Source: Hydrogenothermaceae bacterium (GTDB taxonomy: Bacteria; Aquificota; Aquificia; Aquificales; Hydrogenothermaceae). Taken from it: DNA of 15,742 nucleotides. Location of the stretch: assembly GCA_015490675.1 (NCBI GenBank), contig WFXI01000022.1:1-15742 (forward strand). Direction: 5' to 3'. Position numbers and translations under genes: made by a program. A model generated the notes under the pieces. It was given only the letters and a program-made list of their open reading frames with translations. It was not told the DNA's origin and made no database searches. Position 1 is the first letter of the stretch; every line of letters begins with the position of its first letter. Shown here piece by piece: positions 1 through 7,342 of the stretch.

Positions 1-36
1 GCTACAAAAAGACATTTAAGAGATTTAATAGGTTAA
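1..36 (+). CDS. C-terminal end of an unidentified plus-strand protein (partial)
   Basis: The first 33 bases are open in frame 1 and encode a basic tail (ATKRHLRDLIG) followed by TAA at 34-36. The tail looks like ordinary protein sequence, and the frame ends exactly where the opposing TolC-like gene ends, so the two stop codons overlap. Eleven residues are too few to identify a family. A second plus frame is also open here (through about base 57), so the call rests mainly on the neat tail-to-tail arrangement. Sequence to the left would decide it. Confidence 0.4.
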   Translation, partial: ATKRHLRDLIG

Positions 37-1376
37 AAGATACCAAGCTCTATAAGTAGTTTTTTATAGTTAACTATATAATCTAGCTTATAATAAAAAT
101 ATTTCTTTAAAGTTTTTAAAGTATAAATTTCCCTTTGATTTAAATAAAATAAATCACTTCTACCTAATCTGAATTTTTTCCTTTCTGCATCTTCAAGTTG
201 TTGGACTAAACTTACTTCATTTTTTGCATTTTGAATATTTTGTTTTAAAGTGTGTAAAGTGTTAAACAAATTTTTTATATTTACTTTAATTTCTAAAAGT
301 TTTGATTTATATTCACTTTTGACTAAAGCTTTTCCTTTTCTTATTTCCACCATCTTCCCTAAATATTTTCGTCTTTCTACATAGTAATCAGCATTTAAAA
401 CAAATTTAAATCCATAATCATATTTAAAATCTTTTGTCATATATATATCCATATTGATATTTGGATAATTTAGTAGTTTGTAATATTTTTCTTCCATATT
501 TAATATTTTTATTTGATACTTATATGTAGATAAATCTGGTCTATTTTCTTTTGCTATTTTTACAGCTTCATCAAAAGATAAATCCAAATCTGGTAATTTT
601 AGCTTTTCTGGTAATTTATACTTCCTTTCAAATTCTGTTTTACTTATATTTAAAAGTGTTATAAGCTCATTCAAGCTATTTTCATATTTATTTTTAGCTT
701 TTAAAATCCTTTGTTTTCTATTAATTATATGCTGATTAGCTTCTACTAAATATATTTGAGGTAATAACCCTTCTTCAATTTTTCTTTGAACAAATTTGTA
801 TCTTTTTTCTGCTTTTTCTAAAAGTTGTTCTTCTAAACCTAATATTTTTTTATAAAAAACAGTTTTATAATAAGTCTTTAATACTTTAAAATAAAATTTC
901 CTTAATTTATCTTTTGTTTCAAAATCTACATTTTTATAAAGATTTGTTGCTTTAAAGAAATTAAGTCTTCTAAAATCTGTTTGAGATAGTAAATTAATTA
1001 CTGGTAAACTTAAACCTAAGAGTGCTTCTCCTTTATTTGAGGTTTTAATATTGTTATACTCTTGAACTCCTTTTGCATATCTATATCCTGCTTTTACATC
1101 AAATCCATAAAAAATTGGTTTTTCTAGAAAAAAGTCATAATATTTCCCTTTACTCAAAGGATAGTCTTTATCTTCATAAGAAGCTTTTAATTTTGTGTCA
1201 AAGTTTCCTTCGAAATACTTAATTTTTCCCTTATAAATATATTTCTTACCAAGAATTGAATATATATTTGGATTATCTTCGGTCAAAAAATCTTTTAATT
1301 TATCTTCTGTTAATATTTCTTTTGCAATAGATAAACTAAATAAAGCAAAAACACTAATAAAGATTAAAACTTTCAC
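33..1376 (-). CDS. TolC-family outer membrane efflux/secretion channel
   Basis: This 447-residue protein is the expected size for a TolC-type outer membrane factor, the trimeric channel that spans the outer membrane and periplasm in tripartite exporters. A Sec signal peptide is visible at residues 1-18, with cleavage after SIA and before KEIL. The mature chain is rich in long charged helices, seen as two outer-membrane-efflux-protein-like repeats. One covers about 150-245 and leads into a NELITLL segment. The other covers about 345-445 and ends in a matching KKLLIELG segment. The start is GTG, and the upstream HlyD gene's TGA overlaps it as GTGA, so translation is coupled. It is the last gene of the exporter operon, downstream of the adaptor and the membrane subunit. 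The cargo cannot be told from the sequence. The family call is firm; calling it secretion rather than small-molecule efflux is not. Confidence 0.88.
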   Translation of the reverse strand: MKVLIFISVFALFSLSIAKEILTEDKLKDFLTEDNPNIYSILGKKYIYKGKIKYFEGNFDTKLKASYEDKDYPLSKGKYYDFFLEKPIFYGFDVKAGYRYAKGVQEYNNIKTSNKGEALLGLSLPVINLLSQTDFRRLNFFKATNLYKNVDFETKDKLRKFYFKVLKTYYKTVFYKKILGLEEQLLEKAEKRYKFVQRKIEEGLLPQIYLVEANQHIINRKQRILKAKNKYENSLNELITLLNISKTEFERKYKLPEKLKLPDLDLSFDEAVKIAKENRPDLSTYKYQIKILNMEEKYYKLLNYPNINMDIYMTKDFKYDYGFKFVLNADYYVERRKYLGKMVEIRKGKALVKSEYKSKLLEIKVNIKNLFNTLHTLKQNIQNAKNEVSLVQQLEDAERKKFRLGRSDLFYLNQREIYTLKTLKKYFYYKLDYIVNYKKLLIELGIF

Positions 1377-2647
1377 TTTTTGTCCTCTTTTTCAGGATTA
1401 ACCATTATAGGTGGAAATGCATTAACCTGTCTCCATATCTCGTACCATATTGGAACAGTTGAAAGTCTAACCCAAACTGTCGCTTTTGTTCCTATTTTTA
1501 AGTGCTTTTTATCTGGCCACTCATCTTTATAGTCTTCTACTACAAACGCATATATTCCTCCATCTTTTTGAGGCATTGGGTCTACTTTTTCTATATGTCC
1601 GCTAAATGTTCCAACATTTATTTGAGGCCAACCTGGTATTTGTAATGCTGGCCAACCTTCAAACTGAATTCTAACTGGAAGTCCTTTTTTTACAAGGGGC
1701 ATATCAACAGCCCTAAACTTTACTAGAACAGCTCTAGATTTATAAGAGGGAGAAAAAACAAATATTGGCTCACCTTTTTTTATGTATTGGTTTTTATCAT
1801 TTTTTAAAATTCTTACAATATATCCATCTTCTTTTGCATATATAGTTGCTGTTTTGTATCTTGAGATTTTAATATTGATTTTTGTTAATTCTTTTTGTAG
1901 TTTTTGGATTTTTGCTTTTGTATCCTGTAATTGCTTTTGTGTTTCTAAAATTTTGTTTTGAGCTTCTCTTATAAATTTTTCTCTTTCTTGTTTTGTTATT
2001 TCTAACTCTCTTTTTTGAATTTTTATTTCTAAAAGATTATTTTCATAATCTACCTTTGCTTTTATAAATTTATTTTCTTCTAATTCAAATTTCCTTTTTG
2101 CTTCTATTCCTTCTTTGTAAAGCCTTTTTATCCTTTCATAGTTAATTTTTGTTATTTCAAGATTTTTCTTTAGAGATACACTTTTGTTTTCTAAAGACTT
2201 TATCTTATTTTCTATCTTTTTGATTTTGTTATCATAAGCTTTTAATCCTATTTCTAAGCTTTCTTTTAAGTTTTTTTGTTTGTTTTCAAGAATTAATAAA
2301 TTATTTTTTAAATTTTGCAGCTGGTTTTCTGTATTTTTTCTTATTTTTTCAAGATTTTTAAAAAAGTTTTCATCTAAATCTCTCATAATTACTAAAGGTG
2401 TTCCTTTTTTAACCAAAACATCTTCTTTTACCAAAATTTTGTCTATAAAACCACTAATAGGTGCATATACTTTGTATGGTCTTTCTTCAGGATTATATGC
2501 AATAAGTTCTCCATAACCTTTTATATTTTGTTGCCACGGTAAAAATAAAATAGCTATTAGTAAAACGATAAGTAAAAATGTTATCAAAGATATTTTTCTT
2601 ATTATTTTGCTAATTTTGATTTTCTCTAATGATTTATATTGGCTCAT
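1373..2647 (-). CDS. HlyD-family periplasmic adaptor (membrane fusion protein)
   Basis: This 424-residue adaptor joins an inner-membrane transporter to a TolC channel. A short cytoplasmic N-terminus is followed by one membrane helix at about 18-37. A lipoyl-like half-domain follows at about 57-90 (APISGFIDKILVKEDVLVKKG). A long periplasmic coiled-coil hairpin runs from about 95 to 263, very rich in Lys, Glu and Asn with regular Leu/Ile. The second lipoyl half lies at about 268-298 (AKEDGYIVRILKNDKNQYIKKG) and a beta-barrel region at about 303-395. The C-terminus ends in a Trp/Pro-rich stretch (PIWYEIWRQVNAFPPIMV) that is unusual for textbook HlyD and may mark a subfamily. The ATG lies 14 nt inside the end of the ABC membrane-subunit gene, and the TGA overlaps the TolC gene's GTG, so all three are probably made in fixed ratio. 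Confidence 0.92.
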   Translation of the reverse strand: MSQYKSLEKIKISKIIRKISLITFLLIVLLIAILFLPWQQNIKGYGELIAYNPEERPYKVYAPISGFIDKILVKEDVLVKKGTPLVIMRDLDENFFKNLEKIRKNTENQLQNLKNNLLILENKQKNLKESLEIGLKAYDNKIKKIENKIKSLENKSVSLKKNLEITKINYERIKRLYKEGIEAKRKFELEENKFIKAKVDYENNLLEIKIQKRELEITKQEREKFIREAQNKILETQKQLQDTKAKIQKLQKELTKINIKISRYKTATIYAKEDGYIVRILKNDKNQYIKKGEPIFVFSPSYKSRAVLVKFRAVDMPLVKKGLPVRIQFEGWPALQIPGWPQINVGTFSGHIEKVDPMPQKDGGIYAFVVEDYKDEWPDKKHLKIGTKATVWVRLSTVPIWYEIWRQVNAFPPIMVNPEKEDKK

Positions 2648-3596
2648 CTTTATGTATACCTATAGATGTATCAAGTTTATGTATTTTGTAAACTCCTTCT
2701 ACAATTTCATAGAAGTAATCTATTTGTTTAACAAAACTTGTAATTGCTTTATTCATAAAAACTATAATAATTTCTGCTGCGATAAATTCTCCAACAGGAA
2801 TTTTGCCATTTATAACTAAAAATCCGCCAACTATAAAGAATAATGTATAAATTAAACCTTGCATAAAAAAGCTTAATGTTTTTTGTCTAATCATAACTTG
2901 AAATAATGATTTTCTAGCATCCACATATTTAGATAGAACTTCATCTATTTCTTTTGAATCTTTTTCTTTTTCATTTTTGGAGAAAGGTGTGTTTTGTAGA
3001 AAATATATCGTCTCGTGTTTTAAATCAGACCTTAACTTTGCATACTTAACCCCGTTAAATCCAAGTAAGACAATAGCAACTGCATAAATAACAATCGTTA
3101 TAAACGCAAGTTCAAAAAGAATAGGATTAAATGCAAGTAAAAGTAAAAATCCAACAACTATATTAACAACAAGGGCTGTTCCTTCTAGCATTATTGTAGG
3201 GAAAAATTTTTGTAGTGTGGTAATATCGAAAAAGTAATTCATTACTTTTCTAACAGGCTCTTTAAAATGAAGTCCTTTTAATGCAATTGAATGGGCATTT
3301 TCAAAAATTTCTATTGCTTTTTCTACAAATATTTTCTGTTGGAACTTTTCTACTATGTATTGCTGTGCTACCCTAGCAAGAGCTACAAATATGAATAAAA
3401 CCATTATAATTAAACCAATAATCACAACAGAATAACTGGCGTGGGCAATTATACTATTTACAGTTAAATCTATTGCAAGGGGAAAAGATAATATTAAAAC
3501 CCCTTCAATAATTGAGTAATAGATTATATATAAAAATAGTTTCTTATCTTCTTTTAAAAGTGTTAGAAACCCTCTTAATATTTCTTTTGTAGTCAA
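2634..3596 (-). CDS. ABC exporter transmembrane subunit lacking its own nucleotide-binding domain
   Basis: This 320-residue protein fits the six-helix membrane domain of type I ABC exporters. Hydrophobic segments lie near 21-42, 57-77, 138-157, 161-180, 243-263 and 268-285. The last segment is followed by the usual amphipathic stretch (FYEIVEGVYKIHKL) that leads into the ATPase domain in full half-transporters. Here the chain stops about 20 residues later. There is no Walker A (GxxGxGKS/T), LSGGQ or Walker B, so the ATPase domain is absent. The next gene begins before this one ends, leaving no room for a frameshifted remnant. The start appears to be TTG at 3596: an AGGA lies 7 nt upstream, an in-frame TAG precedes it, and no nearby ATG exists. 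A partner ATPase encoded elsewhere, or use as a non-transporting scaffold, are the options. Confidence 0.82.
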   Translation of the reverse strand: MTTKEILRGFLTLLKEDKKLFLYIIYYSIIEGVLILSFPLAIDLTVNSIIAHASYSVVIIGLIIMVLFIFVALARVAQQYIVEKFQQKIFVEKAIEIFENAHSIALKGLHFKEPVRKVMNYFFDITTLQKFFPTIMLEGTALVVNIVVGFLLLLAFNPILFELAFITIVIYAVAIVLLGFNGVKYAKLRSDLKHETIYFLQNTPFSKNEKEKDSKEIDEVLSKYVDARKSLFQVMIRQKTLSFFMQGLIYTLFFIVGGFLVINGKIPVGEFIAAEIIIVFMNKAITSFVKQIDYFYEIVEGVYKIHKLDTSIGIHKDEPI

Positions 3597-3640
3597 ATTT
3601 AAATCCTAAATTTTATTATTTGTTTTATAAATGTATAAAT

Positions 3641-3811
3641 TTAATCCTTTTTTTCAAAATGTAAACACTTTTTTCCAGAAGCTTTATATACCTCTAAAGA
3701 AGGAAGTAATTTGCTTTTAAATCCAAATGCTTTACATCCGTAAGGGAATCTTTTATCCCAGGTAATATAAAAATACTTACATTTAAAACAGTTTACCCTT
3801 TTTTCCTTCAT
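3641..3811 (-). CDS. 56-aa four-cysteine (zinc-ribbon-like) conserved small protein
   Basis: A short open frame begins with ATG at 3811 and encodes 56 residues. Four cysteines sit at residues 8, 11, 26 and 49 in a C-x2-C plus two spaced cysteines layout, compatible with one zinc or metal site. Recognisable stretches are CFKCKYFYITWDKRFPYGC (8-26), FGFKSKLLPS (29-38) and ASGKKCLHF (44-52). From memory, short proteins with this pattern occur in many bacteria, usually as hypothetical proteins and sometimes mislabelled uracil-DNA glycosylase. I know of no established function. Its ATG overlaps the TGA of the upstream YqaA/DedA-like gene as ATGA, which indicates translational coupling and supports it as real. 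The ABC membrane-subunit gene follows after 44 nt. It is basic and has no signal peptide, so it is probably cytoplasmic. Confidence 0.8.
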   Translation of the reverse strand: MKEKRVNCFKCKYFYITWDKRFPYGCKAFGFKSKLLPSLEVYKASGKKCLHFEKKD

Positions 3812-4278
3812 AAGTTACCTAAAAATTGTCCAAACAATGCTACTGCAAAAAATCTTGGAAATCTTCCAATAAAAGAAGCTATTAAAAATTTAATAAAATT
3901 CATCTCAAAAATCCCTGCCATCCAGCATATAACTTTGTAAGGAATTGGTGTTAAAGCTCCAGCTAAAACTGCATAAATACCATATTTATCAAAAAGTTCT
4001 TCTCCCTTTTGATAATACTTTTCTTTGATAAATTTTTTTGCCACAGGTTCACCTAGAAATTTACCTAAAAAGTATCCAACACTACCTCCTAAAACGCTTG
4101 CAACAGCTGCAATGAAAGCAGAAGTTAATGGATTTAATCCAAAAGCAGTTGCACCAGTTATAAAAGGGTCTGGTGGAACGGGCTGAATAATACTTTCTGT
4201 AAAAGAAATAATAAAAATACCTAAATATCCATAATCTAAGACAATGTTCTTTGCAAATTCTTTAAAAGTTTCAAGCAT
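3808..4278 (-). CDS. YqaA/DedA (VTT-domain) family inner membrane protein
   Basis: This 156-residue polytopic membrane protein belongs to the SNARE-associated/VTT superfamily. The recognisable core begins with GYLGIFIISFTESIIQPVPP (about 17-36), where the acidic residue and PvPP turn form the first re-entrant motif. A glycine-rich helix follows (SVLGGSVGYFLGKFLGEP, about 61-78). The second motif is LTPIPYKVICWMAGIF (about 109-124), close to the YqaA form rather than the classical DedA FxRFxPxxR form. The last helix carries IGRFPRFF. Related proteins move lipids such as undecaprenyl phosphate or phosphatidylethanolamine across the membrane, but the substrate of the YqaA branch is not settled. 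It is first in the minus-strand operon, ahead of the cysteine-rich small protein and the exporter. An extended -10 promoter lies about 36 nt upstream. The ribosome-binding site is weak (GAGAG). Confidence 0.87.
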   Translation of the reverse strand: MLETFKEFAKNIVLDYGYLGIFIISFTESIIQPVPPDPFITGATAFGLNPLTSAFIAAVASVLGGSVGYFLGKFLGEPVAKKFIKEKYYQKGEELFDKYGIYAVLAGALTPIPYKVICWMAGIFEMNFIKFLIASFIGRFPRFFAVALFGQFLGNL

Positions 4279-4294
4279 TTACACTACTCTCAAG

Positions 4295-4323
4295 TTGCAT
4301 TATTTCGATGTTTATTTTATCAT
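4295..4323 (+). promoter_or_regulatory. Sigma-70-type promoter of the CsgG/FlgT/LPP20 operon
   Basis: A TTGCAT (-35, 4/6 match) is followed after exactly 17 nt by TATCAT (-10, 5/6 match), placing the start of transcription near 4330 and giving a leader of about 33 nt. The leader carries an imperfect inverted repeat (4335-4352) and the strong Shine-Dalgarno GGGGGGAAG just before the ATG at 4363. Confidence 0.55.
4314..4322 (-). promoter_or_regulatory. Extended -10 promoter for the YqaA/DedA-exporter operon
   Basis: On the minus strand the sequence reads TGATAAAAT, an extended -10 (TGn plus TAAAAT). The -35 at 17 nt is only TTCTTA, so recognition would rely on the TG. It overlaps the -10 of the divergent plus-strand promoter by two bases. 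Confidence 0.45.
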
Positions 4324-4362
4324 TAAAGGGAAAGCATAAGAATTTCTTTATGGGGGGAAGTC

Positions 4363-5574
4363 ATGAAAAAACATCTTACATCTGCCCTAGTAGCTTTATC
4401 CACAACTTCTTTATTAATTTACTCTTGTGGTCCTAAAAAAATTGATCCATCTTCTTATCCAATTACTCCTGAGGATAAGAAAACTGTTGAAGTTCCAGAA
4501 GCCTGTAAAGCTTATTATGAAAGCTTAAAAGTAATTCCAAAGGTAGCTGTTGTTGATTTTACAAACAATACTACTTTTGATGCTGCTAAAGTAGTTCAAG
4601 CTCAAGGTGCAAGAACACACCAGGGTAGTTCTGCAGCAGCCTTAGGTATTGGTGCTACACCAACAGGAGTAGGAGTAGCGTATGCTGGAGCACATAAAAG
4701 TAAAACTAATGTAAACATGGAAGCAGTATCTAGAGAAGTAAATGCAAAACTTGGAAAAAGTATTGCCAGTGCTGTATCTGCATATATAGCTAATATGGGT
4801 GGAGCTAAAGTATTTACAAGACAAGAATTACAAAAAGTTCTAAATGAACAAAAGTTTCAGCAATCTGGTTTAACAGATGAAAAAACTCTTGTGGAAGTTG
4901 GAAAATTAGCTGGTGTAAGATACATCATTACAGGTTCTGTAGATAATGTAACTCTTAAGTGGATTGAAGCAGGTAAGCTAAAGGAAGGATTACAACAGCA
5001 TTTAGGATTAGCAGGTACACTTTTAGCAGCTGGAGTTGAAACTCAAGAAGGTTGGAATGTTATTACAGATTTAACTATCAAGGTAATTGATGTAAAAACA
5101 GGAGAAGTTGTTTTAGCAAAAACTGTTTCGGGAAGAGAGGTTTTAGGTAAAACACCTACTTTAACATATGACACAATAATTGGTGGAATTAAAAAAGCGG
5201 CTATGGATGCTTTAGATGATACTAAAACAGATTTATCTAAATATTTCTCTATAAAGGGCTATATAGTTCAACTTAGAACATCTCCAGACAAGAAAGAAAG
5301 ATATGCCCTTATTAATATGGGATCCAAAAACGGTGTAAAACCTGGAGATGAATTTTTTGTATATGCATTTGAAGAAGTAGTTGACCCATTAACAAACAAA
5401 GTTAGCTGTAATTTAATGAAACTTCCTGTAACATTAGAAGCTAGTGATCAGGTTAGTGCAACTCAAACTTGGACAGTAACTAATGGAGATGAAAAACAAA
5501 TTATGAGATTAAGATTAGGTCAGATTGTTGAAAGAGCTCCTCTTAAGAAAAAAGTTTTAGGGCTTAGTTTTTAA
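4363..5574 (+). CDS. CsgG-domain outer membrane lipoprotein with FlgT_C-like tail
   Basis: This 403-residue lipoprotein has a signal peptide ending in LLIYS with the lipidated cysteine at 22. Residue +2 is Gly, consistent with outer-membrane sorting. The CsgG-like core spans about 58-290. It includes KVAVVDFTNNT (60-70), the helix with RQELQKVLNEQKFQQSGL (153-170), LAGVRYIITGSVDN (182-195), LTIKVIDVKTGEVVLAKTVSG (237-257) and a closing helix near 270-290. The CsgG family includes the curli secretion pore and Vibrio FlgO. Two segments depart from a minimal core: a Gly/Ala/Ser-rich insert at 82-115, and a stretch at 200-230 where CsgG has a membrane hairpin. Residues about 298-390 form a beta-rich domain with ALINMGSKNGVKPGDEFFVY, resembling the C-terminal domain of the flagellar protein FlgT. 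It is first in a three-gene operon. The domain calls are firm; the role as pore or ring protein is inferred. Confidence 0.85.
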   Translation: MKKHLTSALVALSTTSLLIYSCGPKKIDPSSYPITPEDKKTVEVPEACKAYYESLKVIPKVAVVDFTNNTTFDAAKVVQAQGARTHQGSSAAALGIGATPTGVGVAYAGAHKSKTNVNMEAVSREVNAKLGKSIASAVSAYIANMGGAKVFTRQELQKVLNEQKFQQSGLTDEKTLVEVGKLAGVRYIITGSVDNVTLKWIEAGKLKEGLQQHLGLAGTLLAAGVETQEGWNVITDLTIKVIDVKTGEVVLAKTVSGREVLGKTPTLTYDTIIGGIKKAAMDALDDTKTDLSKYFSIKGYIVQLRTSPDKKERYALINMGSKNGVKPGDEFFVYAFEEVVDPLTNKVSCNLMKLPVTLEASDQVSATQTWTVTNGDEKQIMRLRLGQIVERAPLKKKVLGLSF

Positions 5575-5601
5575 TCTTAATTAATAAAAAGGAGATTAGC
5601 T

Positions 5602-6717
5602 ATGATTAGGAGAAATTTTTTCTCCTTTCTTTTTTTCATTTTTAGCTTTTATACAGCAATAGCATCTCAGGAATGTATACCTTCTATTGGTATAGGAGAG
5701 GCCTCTATCAAAGATAATTATTCATCAGCAAAAACAGAAGCAATAGCTAGAGCAAAATGGGATGCTATTACAAAAGCATTAGGAGAAGATATACAGGTTA
5801 AAGATGTTGTGGAAAATTTCAAACTTTTAGACGAAGTTATCGTCAAAAACATTGGTGGATTCGTAAAAGATGTAAAAGTTTTATCTGAAGAAAATTTTGG
5901 AGATTTTGTAAGAGTAAAAATAGAAACCTGTGTTTATCCAAAAAAAGCGGAAGATGCTTTATCTTTACTCACTAAAAAAACAAGTATTAATGTAGTATTC
6001 ATAATAGATGATAACGGAAGGCTTAAAGTTGATGATATGAATCCAATATCTTCACGATTTATTAATGAGTTAATTGAGCAAGGTTTTCAGGTAAATGATT
6101 TATCCTCTAGTTTAGATTTAAAAACTCTTAGAGAAATAGAGAGAAGTGTTCAGCATGAAAGTTTAAATCGTCTAAAATTTCTACTAACGAGAAATTTAGC
6201 TGGAGCACTTATAATAGGCAAAGTTTATTTTAAACCTGTATCCCAAATGGGACAGGATATAGGATATGGAATAACAAATACTTTTAATGTATTCAACGCG
6301 TATGTAGATTACTATTTAATAGTGAAAGATAAAGGTAGACTAAAAATATTAGCATCTGGTAATGTATTAGCTAAAGGAATGGGTATTAATCCAGATGTTG
6401 CTAAGCAAAAAGCTTTAGCTAAATTATCAGAAAAATTAACCGATGATATTTTACAAAAGATTGATAAATACTTGTTGTATAAGCAAAATAACATTACTTT
6501 AATAGTAAAAGGGATAGATTCTATCTCTAAAAATTTTGAGATAAGAGATAAATTACAAAAATTGGCATGGGTAAAATCTGTAGAGATTGTTGGAAAAGGT
6601 AAATTCAAAGTTGAATATTTGGAGAATCCTATTTATTTAGCAAATGCGTTAGAAGGATTATATAATTTTGATATAGAAGAGTTTTCTCCTACAAAGATAG
6701 TTATTAACTTGAAATAA
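5602..6717 (+). CDS. Exported protein with FlgT_N-like domain, outer-membrane assembly partner
   Basis: This 371-residue protein has a Phe-rich Sec signal peptide, with likely cleavage after AIA at residue 21 and no lipobox. Residues about 27-112 match the FlgT N-terminal/LPP20-like fold. The pattern is a Gly-rich first strand, the helix SSAKTEAIARAKWDAITKAL (41-60) and the closing strands GGFVKDVKVL and FVRVKIETCVY. A second alpha/beta domain at about 128-290 includes GALIIGKVYF and a VAKQKALAKL helix and resembles the middle domain of FlgT/CsgG-type proteins. The tail (about 297-370) looks like a small alpha-beta ring-building module. An AAAAAGGAGAT Shine-Dalgarno precedes the ATG, 27 nt after the CsgG-like gene. 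Cys25 and Cys110 could form a disulfide. The periplasmic location is inferred. No full-length family is recognised with certainty. Confidence 0.68.
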   Translation: MIRRNFFSFLFFIFSFYTAIASQECIPSIGIGEASIKDNYSSAKTEAIARAKWDAITKALGEDIQVKDVVENFKLLDEVIVKNIGGFVKDVKVLSEENFGDFVRVKIETCVYPKKAEDALSLLTKKTSINVVFIIDDNGRLKVDDMNPISSRFINELIEQGFQVNDLSSSLDLKTLREIERSVQHESLNRLKFLLTRNLAGALIIGKVYFKPVSQMGQDIGYGITNTFNVFNAYVDYYLIVKDKGRLKILASGNVLAKGMGINPDVAKQKALAKLSEKLTDDILQKIDKYLLYKQNNITLIVKGIDSISKNFEIRDKLQKLAWVKSVEIVGKGKFKVEYLENPIYLANALEGLYNFDIEEFSPTKIVINLK

Positions 6718-6732
6718 AAGGGGGTATAAACG

Positions 6733-7335
6733 ATGAGAAGAGTATTAATGTTAACAATATCAGGTTTAATAGCAGTATCTTCCATTACTTCTTGTGGTAA
6801 GAAGGAAGAGCCAAAACAAGAACCAGTCAATAAAATTCAAAATTCCCAATGGGCTAATGAATTAAAAGATGCTCCTTCCTGGGTATTAAATCCTGAAGTA
6901 GAAGGAGGATTGGCTGCTGTAGGGTCAGCGAAAATTGGTAAAGCTGGTCTTCAATTTGCAAGAACCGAGGCATTAGCAAATGCCAGGGATGAGCTTGCAA
7001 GACAAATTAGTGTAAAAGTAAAAAATATGGTTAAGAATTTCACACAAGTAACTGGAATAGGAAATGAGGAAACTGTAGATAAAGTATCTGTACAGGTATC
7101 AAAACAGGTGACTTCTCAGGTATTACAAGGTTCAAGACAAAAGGATATGTGGATTTCCCCAAGTGGAACATTATATGTTTTAGTTGTTGTTGATCCTGAA
7201 ATGATTAAAAAGGTTGTAAAAGAGCAAACTCTAACCAGTCTAAGGAACGAGAAAGCATTATGGCAACAATTTCAGGCAAAAAAAGCATATGAAGAATTAG
7301 AAAAAGAAATCCAAAAGGAATTTGGAGGAAAATAA
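6733..7335 (+). CDS. LPP20-family outer membrane lipoprotein (FlgP-like)
   Basis: This 200-residue lipoprotein has a lipobox SSITSC with Cys21, followed by Gly (no Asp retention signal) and a charged linker. The LPP20 domain runs from about 47 to 160. It contains PSWVLNPEVEGGLAAVGSAK (48-67), the helix FARTEALANARDELARQI (75-92) and the closing strands GTLYVLVVVD. The C-terminal tail (165-200) is a charged helix. LPP20 proteins include Helicobacter Lpp20 and the Vibrio/Campylobacter flagellar lipoprotein FlgP, which forms rings under the outer membrane. It is last in the operon, 15 nt after the FlgT_N-like gene with an AAAAGGGGG Shine-Dalgarno, and ends 7 nt before a hairpin terminator. A flagellar role is inferred only from the family and the partner genes. 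No flagellar structural gene lies in this window. Confidence 0.82.
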   Translation: MRRVLMLTISGLIAVSSITSCGKKEEPKQEPVNKIQNSQWANELKDAPSWVLNPEVEGGLAAVGSAKIGKAGLQFARTEALANARDELARQISVKVKNMVKNFTQVTGIGNEETVDKVSVQVSKQVTSQVLQGSRQKDMWISPSGTLYVLVVVDPEMIKKVVKEQTLTSLRNEKALWQQFQAKKAYEELEKEIQKEFGGK

Positions 7336-7342
7336 AACCTTT

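Noticed and set aside
2280..2516. Plus-strand open frame rich in Phe, Ser and Leu.
   Set aside because: It is antisense to the Lys/Glu-rich coiled coil of the HlyD-type gene; such composition arises automatically from the opposite strand.
2607..2819. Plus-strand open frame of 70 residues.
   Set aside because: Antisense to the ABC membrane subunit and HlyD start, with no ribosome-binding site and biased Tyr/Asn/Phe composition.
4642..4824. Minus-strand Ser/Cys/Tyr-rich frame.
   Set aside because: Shadow of the Gly/Ala-rich insert of the CsgG-like gene; composition is an artefact of the complementary strand.
6312..6830. Two minus-strand frames opposite the FlgT_N-like and LPP20 genes.
   Set aside because: No ribosome-binding sites and no recognisable protein pattern; the plus-strand genes explain the sequence.
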